Source: an uncultured bacterium
GTDB taxonomy: Bacteria; Bacillota_I; Bacilli_A; RF39; UBA660
Assembly: GCA_905216155.1 (NCBI GenBank)
Contig: CAJMSU010000020.1
Span: 1-25,920 of the forward strand
Direction: 5' to 3'
DNA length: 25,920 bases
Shown: positions 1 to 8,018 of the stretch, one piece after another
Numbering within the stretch: the stretch's first letter is position 1
How the letters are laid out: each line of letters opens with the position of its first letter
The notes under the pieces: generated by a model
Database searches by the model: none
The model's input: the letters and a program-made list of their open reading frames with translations, nothing else
What the model was told of the DNA's origin: nothing
Position numbers and translations under genes: made by a program

Positions 1-12
1 CTCTTCCGATCT
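1..12 (+). other. Probable residual Illumina adapter end
   Basis: The first 12 bases, CTCTTCCGATCT, equal the 3' end of the standard Illumina TruSeq adapter. They are GC-richer than the following AT-rich sequence and stand exactly at the window edge. The likely reading is untrimmed adapter at a contig end, not genomic DNA. A chance match cannot be excluded. Confidence 0.85.
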
Positions 13-149
13 ATAAAATATAAACAATTAAATTTTACAAAAAGTAAATATCATATTACTAATAAAAATATATATAATATTATTAAGAAATGTTTCCTAT
101 ATAAATATTAAGTTTTTAAAAAATTCATACAAAATCAATAAAATTATAA

Positions 150-165
150 CGTTTCACGTGAAACA
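150..165. promoter_or_regulatory. parS centromere-like site (ParB binding)
   Basis: CGTTTCACGTGAAACA matches the B. subtilis parS consensus TGTTTCACGTGAAACA at 15 of 16 positions; only the first base differs. The inner 14 bases are a perfect palindrome. ParB of the window (18182-19063) carries the residues expected for parS reading, so the site and its reader occur together. ParB would load here as a CTP-dependent clamp and recruit SMC for origin segregation (known for the family). Confidence 0.92.
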
Positions 166-399
166 TTCATTATCTCCGATTAAAAATCACTATAAATTAA
201 AACATAATACACTTTTTCAACAAATAAGAATAATATTGTTTATCGACATATATTAAATAAAATAACAATCTTAAAAGAATTTAGTAATAAAAATACAATA
301 ATTACATATTTTTTTATTACACAATAAATAATTACTAAATTGTAACTATTAAAAAATAGATATTATACATTTTATTAACAACATTAAATTTACAATTTT

Positions 400-413
400 A
401 TTTCCCGGGAAAT
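400..413. promoter_or_regulatory. Noc-binding site (NBS)
   Basis: ATTTCCCGGGAAAT is a perfect 14-bp palindrome, identical to the B. subtilis Noc-binding consensus as I recall it. CCCGGG is very rare in DNA this AT-rich, and I noticed no other copy in the window. The gene at 15932-17317 encodes a Noc-type ParB paralogue with the matching recognition residues. Noc bound at such sites blocks FtsZ-ring assembly over the nucleoid in B. subtilis. Confidence 0.9.
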
Positions 414-453
414 ATTTTGTAATTTTTTTACTAATTTAATTTTAATTGCAATA

Positions 454-462
454 TTTTCCACA
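454..462 (+). promoter_or_regulatory. DnaA-box-like motif
   Basis: TTTTCCACA, the same variant of the DnaA box (consensus TTATCCACA) that occurs three times in the oriC spacer of this window. It lies about 9 kb from the origin, in the gene-free region beside gyrA. DnaA binding here is an inference; such a motif can arise by chance in AT-rich DNA. Confidence 0.45.
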
Positions 463-509
463 ATGGTATATTTTATCAAAAAAATCAATGTCCGAATTTC
501 AATTTTATT

Positions 510-518
510 TTTTCCACA
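510..518 (+). promoter_or_regulatory. DnaA-box-like motif
   Basis: A second TTTTCCACA, 56 bp from the first and in the same orientation, just beyond the gyrA terminator. Two same-strand copies in a short non-coding stretch make binding somewhat more credible than a single hit. The function (titration or regulation) is unknown. Confidence 0.45.
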
Positions 519-563
519 ACAATCTATTTTATTATAAATAATGTTTAACTACCTATAATTAAA

Positions 564-591
564 GAAAAAAAAAGAAGTGAACTACTCACCT
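564..591 (-). terminator. Intrinsic terminator of gyrA
   Basis: On the minus strand, AGGTGA-GTAGT-TCACTT forms a 6-bp hairpin (one G-U pair), followed by C and nine T residues. The gyrA stop codon TAG lies in the hairpin loop. It would end the recF-gyrB-gyrA transcript. Confidence 0.7.
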
Positions 592-3074
592 CTTTCTTCT
601 TCTATACTTTCTGAAGAACTATCCATATTTTCATTAATATCAGTATTTTCATCTGCAGTTTCATCTTTTTCCACAACTGCAATAGTTGACACTTTTTGAT
701 TATCTTTCAAATTAATTAGCCTTACTCCTTGTGTTGCTCTTTTTAAAGTAGATACTTGTTCCAAAGGCATCTTAATTATAATACCACTATCTGTAATAAT
801 CATTATGTCATAATTATTAATAGTATCAATACATTTTAATGCCACCATCATACCATTTTTATCAGTGACATTTAATGCCTTAACACCCTTGCTACCTCTA
901 TGAGTTAATCTATATTCATCTACATCAGTTTTCTTTCCATAACCCTTATCAGTAACAATAAGTATCTGTTGATCAGGCTTAACAACCTCAGCTCCTACAA
1001 CCATTCCATCATCTAAATCGATTCCTTTAACACCAGAAGCACTTCTACCCATAATTCTAACCTCTGATTCATTAAATCTAACCATTCTACCATTATTAGC
1101 ACCAATCGCAATCTCATCATTACCTGTAGTAGCTCTAACACTTATCAATTCATCATCATCTTTCAAAGTAATTGCAATTTTTCCACTCTTTCTAATATTA
1201 TCAAATTCTTCAAGAGAGGTTCTCTTAACTAAACCATTTCTAGTTATAAATACTAAATATTTATTAATTTCACTTTCTGCAGCAAGTTGTACAATCGAAC
1301 TAATGTTCTCATCTTTATCAAGTGGTAATAAATTAATTATAGGTAATCCCTTAGATTGCCTACTAAATTCAGGTATCTCATATCCCTTCATTCTATATAC
1401 TCTACCCTTATTAGAGAAGAATAATATATAATCATGAGTTTTCATTGAAATTAAATGTTCTACAAAATCTTCTTCATTAGTAGCCATACCCTTAATTCCA
1501 ACACCACCTCTATTTTGAGTCTTATAAGTATCTGATTTTAATCGTTTTATATAACCCTTATTAGTTAATGTAATAATGATATCTTCAACTGGAATTAATG
1601 ATTCATCCTCAATATATTCTATAGCAGTCATATCAATGTTTGTTCTACGTTCATCACCATATTTATTTTTGATTTCAGTCATTTCTTCTTTTATAATATT
1701 TAAAACTTTTTCATCACTAGCAAGTATAGCCTTAAGTTTTTCTATTTCTTCAAGTAAAGAAGCTAATTCATTTTCTATTTTATCTCTTTCCAATCCAGTA
1801 AGTCTTCTTAATTTCATTTCAAGAATTGCTTGAGCCTGAGCTTCTGATAATTTATAATTATTTCTCAAACTAAGCATAGCCTCTTCATCACTCTTAGATG
1901 ATCTTATTAATTTAATTATTGCATCTATATGATCCAAAGCAATCTTTAAACCCTCTAATATATGAGCTCTAGCCTCATCCTTAGCTAAATCAAACTTAGT
2001 ACGTCTTATAATTACTTCCTTTTGATAATCTACATATTTAGAAATTATATCCTTTAAACCTAAAGTTTTAGGAACACCTTGATCTAGCATTAAAAATATG
2101 ATACCAAAATTTGTTTGAAAAGCAGTATGTTTATATAAATTATTTAAAACAACTTGTGGATTAGCATCTTTTTTTAATGTAATAGTAATTTTTATACCAT
2201 TTTTTAAATCAGTATGATAATCCGTAATACCATCTATTATCTTATTATGAACCAAATCAGCTACCTTATTTTTTAAATCTAATGTATTAACACCATAAGG
2301 TACTTCATCAACAATAATATAATGTCTACCATTTTTTTCCTCTATTCTAGCCTTACTACGAATAGTAATACTTCCACGACCAGTTTCGTAAGCCTTTTTT
2401 ATTCCACTATTTCCTAAAATAGTAGCACCAGTAGGAAAATCAGGTCCTTTAATATATTGCATCAATCCATCAACATCAATATCAGGATTATCAATATAAG
2501 CAATACATCCATCAATAACCTCACCCAAATTATGAGGTGGAATATTTGTAGCCATTCCAACAGCTATCCCCATAGTACCATTTACCAATATATTAGGAAA
2601 TCTAGAAGGTAATACTGTAGGTTCTTTACTTGTTTCATCAAAATTTGGAATAAAATCAACTGTATCCTTATTAATATTTCTCAAAAGTTCAAGAGAAATC
2701 TTTGAAAGACGGGACTCAGTATAACGCATAGCTGCAGCTCCATATCCTTCTATATTACCAAAATTTCCATGTCCATCAATAAGCATATGACGATATGAGA
2801 AGTCCTGTGCCATTCTTACCATAGCCTCATATATTGAAGAATCACCATGAGGATGATAATTACCCATAACCTCTCCGACCATTTTAGCACTCTTTCTATG
2901 AGGTTTATCAGGTGTATAACCAGATTCATACATAGAATATAAAATACGTCTGTGAACAGGCTTTAAACCATCTCTCAAGTCAGGTATTGCTCTTGAAGTT
3001 ATAACACTCATTGAATAGTCCAAAAATGAATCTTCTATTTCTTTTACAATATTATTATGTTCTAATCTATCCAT
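582..3074 (-). CDS. gyrA: DNA gyrase subunit A
   Basis: An 830-residue DNA gyrase A subunit, the breakage-reunion half of the A2B2 enzyme that introduces negative supercoils. The N-terminal winged-helix core is intact, with catalytic tyrosine Y118 in AAAMRYTESRL. The quinolone-determining region reads HPHGDSSIYE, so S79 and E83 stand where E. coli has S83 and D87, the wild-type-like state. The C-terminal beta-pinwheel domain has the GyrA box QNRGGVG (520-526), which separates gyrase from topoisomerase IV ParC. The last ~30 residues are strongly acidic. The ATG follows a GGAGGTA ribosome site that overlaps the gyrB stop, 12 bp after gyrB, so the two are co-translated. Length is normal for the family. 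Confidence 0.98.
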   Translation of the reverse strand: MDRLEHNNIVKEIEDSFLDYSMSVITSRAIPDLRDGLKPVHRRILYSMYESGYTPDKPHRKSAKMVGEVMGNYHPHGDSSIYEAMVRMAQDFSYRHMLIDGHGNFGNIEGYGAAAMRYTESRLSKISLELLRNINKDTVDFIPNFDETSKEPTVLPSRFPNILVNGTMGIAVGMATNIPPHNLGEVIDGCIAYIDNPDIDVDGLMQYIKGPDFPTGATILGNSGIKKAYETGRGSITIRSKARIEEKNGRHYIIVDEVPYGVNTLDLKNKVADLVHNKIIDGITDYHTDLKNGIKITITLKKDANPQVVLNNLYKHTAFQTNFGIIFLMLDQGVPKTLGLKDIISKYVDYQKEVIIRRTKFDLAKDEARAHILEGLKIALDHIDAIIKLIRSSKSDEEAMLSLRNNYKLSEAQAQAILEMKLRRLTGLERDKIENELASLLEEIEKLKAILASDEKVLNIIKEEMTEIKNKYGDERRTNIDMTAIEYIEDESLIPVEDIIITLTNKGYIKRLKSDTYKTQNRGGVGIKGMATNEEDFVEHLISMKTHDYILFFSNKGRVYRMKGYEIPEFSRQSKGLPIINLLPLDKDENISSIVQLAAESEINKYLVFITRNGLVKRTSLEEFDNIRKSGKIAITLKDDDELISVRATTGNDEIAIGANNGRMVRFNESEVRIMGRSASGVKGIDLDDGMVVGAEVVKPDQQILIVTDKGYGKKTDVDEYRLTHRGSKGVKALNVTDKNGMMVALKCIDTINNYDIMIITDSGIIIKMPLEQVSTLKRATQGVRLINLKDNQKVSTIAVVEKDETADENTDINENMDSSSESIEEERGE

Positions 3075-3086
3075 TATTCCTACCTC

Positions 3087-5012
3087 CTATATATCCAAAT
3101 TAGCATAAGTTGCATTTGTTTCAATAAATTCTCTTCTTGGTGTAACTTCTTCACCCATTAATTTAGAAAACACCTCATCTGCAGCTATAACATCATCTAC
3201 TGTAATTTTTCTCAATACTCTTTGAGATATATCCATAGTTGTTTCATTAAGTTCATCAGCATCCATTTCTCCTAAACCTTTCATACGAGCAATTTCATAT
3301 TTTGTATTAGGAGCAAGTCCTGCTAAATATTCATCTCTTTCCTCATCATTTAAAACATATTTTCTATTTTTACCATGAGTAATTCTATATAACGGAGGTT
3401 GAGCAGCATATACATGACCAGCTTCAACAATAGGTCTAAAAAATCTATAAAATAAAGTTAAAAGTAAAACTCTAATATGACTACCATCAACATCAGCATC
3501 TGTCATTATTATTATTTTATTATATCTCAATTTTTTTAGATCAAAATCATCACCTATTCCAGTACCAAAAGCAGTAATTATTGTTCTAATTTCTTCATTT
3601 GATAAAGCTCTATCAAGTCTAGCTTTCTCTACATTTAATATTTTTCCTCTCAAAGGAAGTATAGCTTGAGTCATACTATCTCTTCCTTTAATAGCAGATC
3701 CACCAGCTGAATCACCTTCGACTAAGAATATTTCACACTCAGAAGGATCTTTACTCTTACAATCAGACAATTTACCATAGAAATTAGTAACATCTAAGTC
3801 ACCTTTTCTTCTAGTTAATTCACGTGCTTTTTTAGCAGCAACACGAGCTCTAGAAGCAGTCATACCTTTTTCCACAATAATTCTAGCTTGATCTGGATTT
3901 TCCATCAAAAATCTTTCAAATGCTGAAGAAAATATTTTATCAGCAATAGCTCTACATTCACTATTTCCAAGTTTTGTCTTAGTTTGACCTTCAAACTGTG
4001 GATTAGGATGTTTAATTGAAACAATCATAGTCAATCCTTCTTTAACATCATCACCAGTTAAAGAATTATCACCATTCTTCAATATTCCATTACTAGTAGC
4101 ATATTTATTTAAAATTCTTGTAAGAGCTCTTCTAACACCATCCTCATGAGTACCACCTTCAGGTGTATTAATATTATTAACAAAAGAATAAATACTAGAA
4201 TTATAAGTTTCATTATATTGAAGAGCAACCTCTAACGAAATATCATTATCCTCACCTTCACAATCAATTATAGTATCATGAATAGGTTTTTTATCCTTAT
4301 TAAGCATTGCTACATATTCACTAATACCACCCTCATAACAGAAAGAATCTTTTTTATCATCTTCTCTATCATCATATAAAGATATTTTTAAACCCTTATT
4401 TAAAAAAGCCAATTCTCTTAATCTAGTTTTTAAAATATCGTAATCATAAATAATAGTATCAGTAAATATTTCAGGATCTGGTTTAAAAGTAACAGTAGTA
4501 CCAGTTCTCTCCAAAGGACACTCATCTATAACTGCAAGTGGTGCCTCAGGAACTCCACCATTTGAATACCTTTGATAATGAACTTTTCCATTCTTATATA
4601 CTCTTACCTCTAACCATTCACTAAGAGCATTAACAACACTAGCACCAACACCATGAAGTCCACCAGATACTTTGTATCCTCCTCCTCCAAACTTACCACC
4701 AGCATGAAGTACTGTATAAACTGTTTCAACAGTACTTTTTCCAGTCTTTGGATGGATCTCAACAGGAATACCACGACCATCATCTTTTACAGTTATAGTA
4801 TTTTCTTTTCCTATAATAACCTCAATATGAGTACAATAACCAGCCAAAGCCTCATCAATTGCATTGTCCACAATCTCCCATACTAAATGATGAAGTCCAC
4901 GAGAAGAAGTTGTTCCTATATACATACCAGGTCTTTTTCTTACTGCTTCCAATCCTTCTAACACTTGAATCGCAGATGAATCATATTCTTTTTCTACTTT
5001 TGCATCACTCAT
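3087..5012 (-). CDS. gyrB: DNA gyrase subunit B
   Basis: A 641-residue ATPase subunit of DNA gyrase. The GHKL ATPase domain shows EIVDNAIDEA (N50, E54), DDGRGIP (77-83) and GLHGVGASVVNAL (118-130). The TOPRIM domain has EGDSAGGSA (432-440) and the metal ligands DADVDGSH (505-512). The C-terminus ends RREFIETNA followed by LDI, as is usual for GyrB. It starts 8 bp after the recF stop with a GTAGGTT-type ribosome site, and gyrA follows after 12 bp, so recF, gyrB and gyrA form one operon. Nothing is truncated; ParE is excluded by context and by the GyrA box of its partner. Confidence 0.98.
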   Translation of the reverse strand: MSDAKVEKEYDSSAIQVLEGLEAVRKRPGMYIGTTSSRGLHHLVWEIVDNAIDEALAGYCTHIEVIIGKENTITVKDDGRGIPVEIHPKTGKSTVETVYTVLHAGGKFGGGGYKVSGGLHGVGASVVNALSEWLEVRVYKNGKVHYQRYSNGGVPEAPLAVIDECPLERTGTTVTFKPDPEIFTDTIIYDYDILKTRLRELAFLNKGLKISLYDDREDDKKDSFCYEGGISEYVAMLNKDKKPIHDTIIDCEGEDNDISLEVALQYNETYNSSIYSFVNNINTPEGGTHEDGVRRALTRILNKYATSNGILKNGDNSLTGDDVKEGLTMIVSIKHPNPQFEGQTKTKLGNSECRAIADKIFSSAFERFLMENPDQARIIVEKGMTASRARVAAKKARELTRRKGDLDVTNFYGKLSDCKSKDPSECEIFLVEGDSAGGSAIKGRDSMTQAILPLRGKILNVEKARLDRALSNEEIRTIITAFGTGIGDDFDLKKLRYNKIIIMTDADVDGSHIRVLLLTLFYRFFRPIVEAGHVYAAQPPLYRITHGKNRKYVLNDEERDEYLAGLAPNTKYEIARMKGLGEMDADELNETTMDISQRVLRKITVDDVIAADEVFSKLMGEEVTPRREFIETNATYANLDI

Positions 5013-5020
5013 AATTTAAC

Positions 5021-6130
5021 CTACTTTCTTATTATATTTCCATTATCTACAGTATAAATAAAAGCATCATCTAAATATTTTTTATTAATACTTCTAAGAT
5101 CTGTAGTAGTAATAATACTCTGTATATCTCTACTGATTAATTTTAATAATTTATTTCTCTTTCTTATATCCAATTCACTAAAAATATCATCTAAAAGAAT
5201 AACTGGTGAAGTTTTACAAATTCTTTCAAATATTGAAATTTCAGACAATTTATAAGAAAGAATAGCCAATTTTTGTTGTCCCTGAGAACCAAAAAATTTT
5301 AAATCTAAATCATTTAATTTAAACATAAAATCATCTCTATGTGGACCATATAATGTCATTCCATAGTTTAATTCCTTTTGATAATATTTTTTATATTGAT
5401 GTTTAAGTTTTTTTCTAATAACTTCACTTTCATAATTATCAAATTCTATATTAGGAGTATAAAAAATAGATAAAACTTCATCATCAGTTATTTTTTTATA
5501 ATAACTATTAATATTTTCATTAATTGAATCTAAATATTCTTTTCTAAACTTATATATAATAACTGCTTTTTCTATTAGCTTATCTGTAATAACATCTAAA
5601 TATTTAGTATCTGCAATAGAATTACTAAATAAAACTTTTAAATATTCGTTACGAGTTTTAAGAAGTTTATTATATTCATTATAAGTATTTAAGTAAATTT
5701 TAGATATTTGAGAAAGCTGTATGTTTAATAAATTTCTTCTAATACTAGGTGATCCTTTTATTATTTCTAAATCATCTGGTGTAAAAACTATAACATTCAA
5801 GTTAGAAATATAATCAGCAACTTTTTTTATTTCTGATTTATTTACTAACAACTTTTTATTATTATCAGTCAATTCTACATCCAATTTAGTAATAATTTTA
5901 TCTTTTTTTATTACTCCCTTGATAATAGCTTTTTTCTTACCAAACTTTATTATATTAGGGCTAACACCTACTCTATGAGATTTCGTTAATGCTAAAACAG
6001 TAATAGCCTCCAGTATATTTGTCTTACCTTGAGCATTATTTCCTATAAAAATATTCATTTTATTACCAAGTTTTATCTCTACCCTATCATAATTTCTAAA
6101 ATTTACTAAGTTTATTTTAGTTATTTTCAA
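5021..6130 (-). CDS. recF: DNA replication and repair protein RecF
   Basis: A 369-residue SMC-like ABC ATPase that helps load RecA at gapped DNA with RecO and RecR. Visible are the N-terminal strand ending FRNYD, Walker A GNNAQGKTN (30-38), the RecF motif LYGPHRDDF (260-268), the ABC signature GSQGQQK (281-287) and Walker B VILLDD (310-315). The start must be TTG: the codon directly upstream in frame is TGA and the protein begins where RecF proteins normally begin. No ribosome site of its own is visible. Instead the TTG overlaps the stop of an 8-codon leader (6127-6153) as TTGA, which suggests translational coupling. gyrB follows 8 bp after the stop. Confidence 0.96.
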   Translation of the reverse strand: MKITKINLVNFRNYDRVEIKLGNKMNIFIGNNAQGKTNILEAITVLALTKSHRVGVSPNIIKFGKKKAIIKGVIKKDKIITKLDVELTDNNKKLLVNKSEIKKVADYISNLNVIVFTPDDLEIIKGSPSIRRNLLNIQLSQISKIYLNTYNEYNKLLKTRNEYLKVLFSNSIADTKYLDVITDKLIEKAVIIYKFRKEYLDSINENINSYYKKITDDEVLSIFYTPNIEFDNYESEVIRKKLKHQYKKYYQKELNYGMTLYGPHRDDFMFKLNDLDLKFFGSQGQQKLAILSYKLSEISIFERICKTSPVILLDDIFSELDIRKRNKLLKLISRDIQSIITTTDLRSINKKYLDDAFIYTVDNGNIIRK

Positions 6131-6153
6131 TCAGAGCGTAAATAAATAGCCAT
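6127..6153 (-). CDS. Short leader peptide upstream of and overlapping recF
   Basis: An 8-codon reading frame, MAIYLRSD, with a strong ribosome site (AAAGGTGAT, 3 bases before ATG). Its TGA stop overlaps the TTG start of recF by TTGA. recF has no visible ribosome site of its own, so ribosomes ending the leader could restart on recF. This is read directly from the sequence; the regulatory role is inferred. It could instead be the decayed remnant of a longer upstream gene. Confidence 0.5.
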   Translation of the reverse strand: MAIYLRSD

Positions 6154-6198
6154 AGAATCACCTTTCCCCTATGTCAGTATTCCTATACATACATCACT

Positions 6199-6207
6199 AT
6201 TATATCA
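6199..6207 (-). promoter_or_regulatory. Promoter of leader-recF-gyrB-gyrA
   Basis: The minus strand carries TGATATAAT, a perfect -10 hexamer with the extended TGn element. No good -35 hexamer stands at 17 bp, so it would depend on the extended -10. It lies just past the comK-like terminator and about 45 bp before the leader ATG. Confidence 0.55.
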
Positions 6208-6225
6208 TATTTAGGGCAATAAAAC

Positions 6226-6256
6226 TAAAAAAATAGCTATTTCTAACTATTTTTTC
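6226..6256 (-). terminator. Intrinsic terminator of the comK-like gene
   Basis: On the minus strand, AAATAGTTA-GAAA-TAGCTATTT folds into a 9-bp stem with one G-U pair and a GAAA tetraloop, flanked by A and T runs that lengthen the stem and give the U tract. The TAG stop of the comK-like gene is within the left arm. The stem is A-U rich, so termination may be partial. Confidence 0.65.
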
Positions 6257-6689
6257 TATTTCTTAAAGTTAAATCCAACCTAGATGCTCTAGAAATTTGA
6301 TTTTCTATAGATCTAAACGATGATGGTACTATAATCTCTATACCATTATCAAAAATTATCTTTGTATTAGTTGAATCAATTTTTTCAAAAGATTTCAAAC
6401 GTTTTAATGAAATCCATACACAATCATCAGATTGAGGTGATGTCGTTGGAAAAACCACCAAATTATTACTATCTTCAACTAATATAGGAACCTTATATTC
6501 TGCACCTAAAATAGATTTAGCACTCTCTCTCCTACCATCATAACTGCTTCCAAAGTATTTGCAACTTTCCTCCATAATTTTAAAAGGCGTTTGATTTATA
6601 AAGTATCTATCATTATCCTCATAAATTAAACTAGTTTCCATATCATTTGGTACTATAGCTAAAGTACCCTTACTAAATTCATATTCCAT
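6243..6689 (-). CDS. comK: ComK-family competence transcription factor (short form)
   Basis: A 148-residue protein that I recognise as a ComK homologue. Compared with my recollection of B. subtilis ComK, it shares SCKYFGSSYDGRR (family: SCRFFGSSYAGRK), the segment with VEDSNNLVVFPT (family: VDPSNQIFLFPT), CVWISLKRLKSF and FENQ-like IENQISRAS. ComK is the DNA-binding master activator of competence genes. The protein ends about 30 residues early, lacking the C-terminal tail that in B. subtilis is linked to activation and MecA-directed proteolysis. I chose ATG 6689 because it has an AAGGGGG ribosome site and fits the family N-terminus. The upstream in-frame ATG at 6734 has no ribosome site and overlaps a TATAAT element. 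The gene stands between dnaN and recF, where relatives carry yaaA, with its own terminator. Low-copy competence control at the origin is inference. Confidence 0.85.
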   Translation of the reverse strand: MEYEFSKGTLAIVPNDMETSLIYEDNDRYFINQTPFKIMEESCKYFGSSYDGRRESAKSILGAEYKVPILVEDSNNLVVFPTTSPQSDDCVWISLKRLKSFEKIDSTNTKIIFDNGIEIIVPSSFRSIENQISRASRLDLTLRNRKNS

Positions 6690-6732
6690 AATTTCCCCCT
6701 TAATAGAAAACATTGCGTTTTCTTGATATAAC

Positions 6733-6738
6733 ATTATA
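6733..6738 (-). promoter_or_regulatory. Candidate -10 element of the comK-like gene
   Basis: TATAAT on the minus strand, 43 bases before the chosen ATG. A TAGTTA at 17 bp upstream is a poor -35 (3 of 6). The element overlaps the upstream in-frame ATG (6734), which argues against that ATG being the start. Confidence 0.4.
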
Positions 6739-6819
6739 ACTACATTTTACAAAAATAACTAAAAATTCCTTAAAATGTAATTTCATATATATTATTATGG
6801 AAAAAATTAAAAATTCTAC

Positions 6820-6844
6820 AAAAAAAATACCAAATAAGGTATTT
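6820..6844 (-). terminator. Intrinsic terminator of dnaN
   Basis: On the minus strand, AAATACC-TTATTT-GGTATTT gives a 7-bp perfect stem followed by a run of T residues, starting 10 bases after the dnaN stop. It separates dnaA-dnaN from the comK-like gene. Confidence 0.8.
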
Positions 6845-6854
6845 CCAATACATT

Positions 6855-7979
6855 TTAATACGTTCTAATAGGTAAAACTAATTGAGTTAATGTTTCATCT
6901 TCTAAAGATTTTATTAAAATAGGCTTTACTTCCCCTACAAAATGAATATCCACAGTATCTGTTGAAAAACTTTTTAATGCTTCCATCATATATTTAGCAC
7001 TAAAAGAAATCTTAATATCTTCATCATTATCCTTTTCTATATTCATTTTCTCCTCTACTCTACCAATTTCTGCAGAAGAACTTCTAAGAATTAAAGTATT
7101 TCCCCTAGTTTCTAATGTAACAATATTTTTTTCTTTATCACTTGTCAATATACTTACTCTATCTATTACATCATAAAATGCTGATAAATTAGTACTTACA
7201 ACAACCATAGATTCACTAGGTAATAAATTAGAAGTATTAGGATATGTACCATTTATAAGACGAGATTCAAATTTTAAACTTCCTGTTTTAAATAATATTT
7301 TATTATTAAATATATGAAGTTCTACATCGTTATCATCATCACCAACAATCCTAGAAAATTCTACTATATTATGACTAGGTATAACTACATTATAATTTTC
7401 TTCACTTTCTTTATCTAATTTAACAACTTTTCTAGCAAGTCTATAAGAATCAGTAGAATTACACTCTAATATATCACCTACTACATTAAAATTAATTCCT
7501 GTAAGTACTGGTTTACTTTCTTCATTAGAAGTAGCAAATGCTGTTTGATTAACTATATCTTTTAAAACACCAGCTTTTAATGTTATCTTCTTCTTACTTT
7601 CCTCAAGTCCTATTTTAGGATATTCACTCTCACTAATACCATTTAAATTAAATTCACTATTTTCTGTGTAAATTAATATTTTTAATTCATCTACTACTTC
7701 TAAATTAATAAATTTATCAGGTAATTTTCTAACAATATCCAAAACATATTTACCTTGGATAATAATACTACCCTCTTTTTCTATTTTAAAATCATCACTA
7801 TTAGCATCAATAACAGTTTGAATTGTAATATCATTATCACTAGCTGTTAAAGTTAATTTATTTTTTGTTAATTCAAATTTAACACCTGCAAGTACAGGTA
7901 TAAGATTCTTAGTACTTATCGCCTTAGATACCTTATTTAAAGCCTCCAATAATAATTCTTTTTTAATTGTAAATTTCAT
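6855..7979 (-). CDS. dnaN: DNA polymerase III beta subunit (sliding clamp)
   Basis: A 374-residue beta clamp, near the usual 365-380 residues. It begins MKFTIKKELLLEALNKVSKA and ends LTQLVLPIRTY, both typical of DnaN; the terminal VLPIR motif is the family hallmark near the peptide-binding groove. As a homodimer ring it tethers polymerase and other factors to DNA. The ATG has an AAGAAGGA ribosome site. It lies 130 bp after dnaA in the same direction, with two DnaA boxes and a candidate promoter in the gap, so it may be transcribed both with dnaA and on its own. A strong terminator follows. Confidence 0.97.
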   Translation of the reverse strand: MKFTIKKELLLEALNKVSKAISTKNLIPVLAGVKFELTKNKLTLTASDNDITIQTVIDANSDDFKIEKEGSIIIQGKYVLDIVRKLPDKFINLEVVDELKILIYTENSEFNLNGISESEYPKIGLEESKKKITLKAGVLKDIVNQTAFATSNEESKPVLTGINFNVVGDILECNSTDSYRLARKVVKLDKESEENYNVVIPSHNIVEFSRIVGDDDNDVELHIFNNKILFKTGSLKFESRLINGTYPNTSNLLPSESMVVVSTNLSAFYDVIDRVSILTSDKEKNIVTLETRGNTLILRSSSAEIGRVEEKMNIEKDNDEDIKISFSAKYMMEALKSFSTDTVDIHFVGEVKPILIKSLEDETLTQLVLPIRTY

Positions 7980-8018
7980 ATATATTCCTTCTTTCTTTTT
8001 TATTGTTTTTATTATTAC

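Larger units (their letters stand above)
13..563. other. Gene-free AT-rich region downstream of gyrA
   Basis: About 550 bases with no open reading frame I would defend on either strand. It is extremely AT-rich, with many short A and T runs. It is not empty of signals: it holds a parS-like palindrome, a Noc-site palindrome and two TTTTCCACA motifs, listed separately. No tRNA or rRNA gene is recognisable. It looks like a chromosome-organisation spacer about 9 kb from oriC, but its left flank is missing because the contig seems to end here. Confidence 0.6.

Noticed and set aside
1576..1833. Plus-strand open frame opposite gyrA (85 codons), and similar frames opposite gyrB, dnaA, jag, mnmE, mnmG, noc and mscS
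   Set aside because: Each lies wholly within a well-identified gene on the other strand, has low-complexity S/F/L/I-rich translation and no ribosome site; they are by-products of AT-rich coding sequence.
6690..6734. Longer N-terminus (15 extra residues) for the comK-like protein
   Set aside because: The upstream ATG has no ribosome site and overlaps a TATAAT element, while the downstream ATG has AAGGGGG and fits the family start.
6735..6819. ComK K-boxes (AAAA-N5-TTTT) upstream of the comK-like gene suggesting self-activation
   Set aside because: Only one imperfect copy (GAAA-N5-TTTT) is seen, and the motif is too simple to trust at this base composition.
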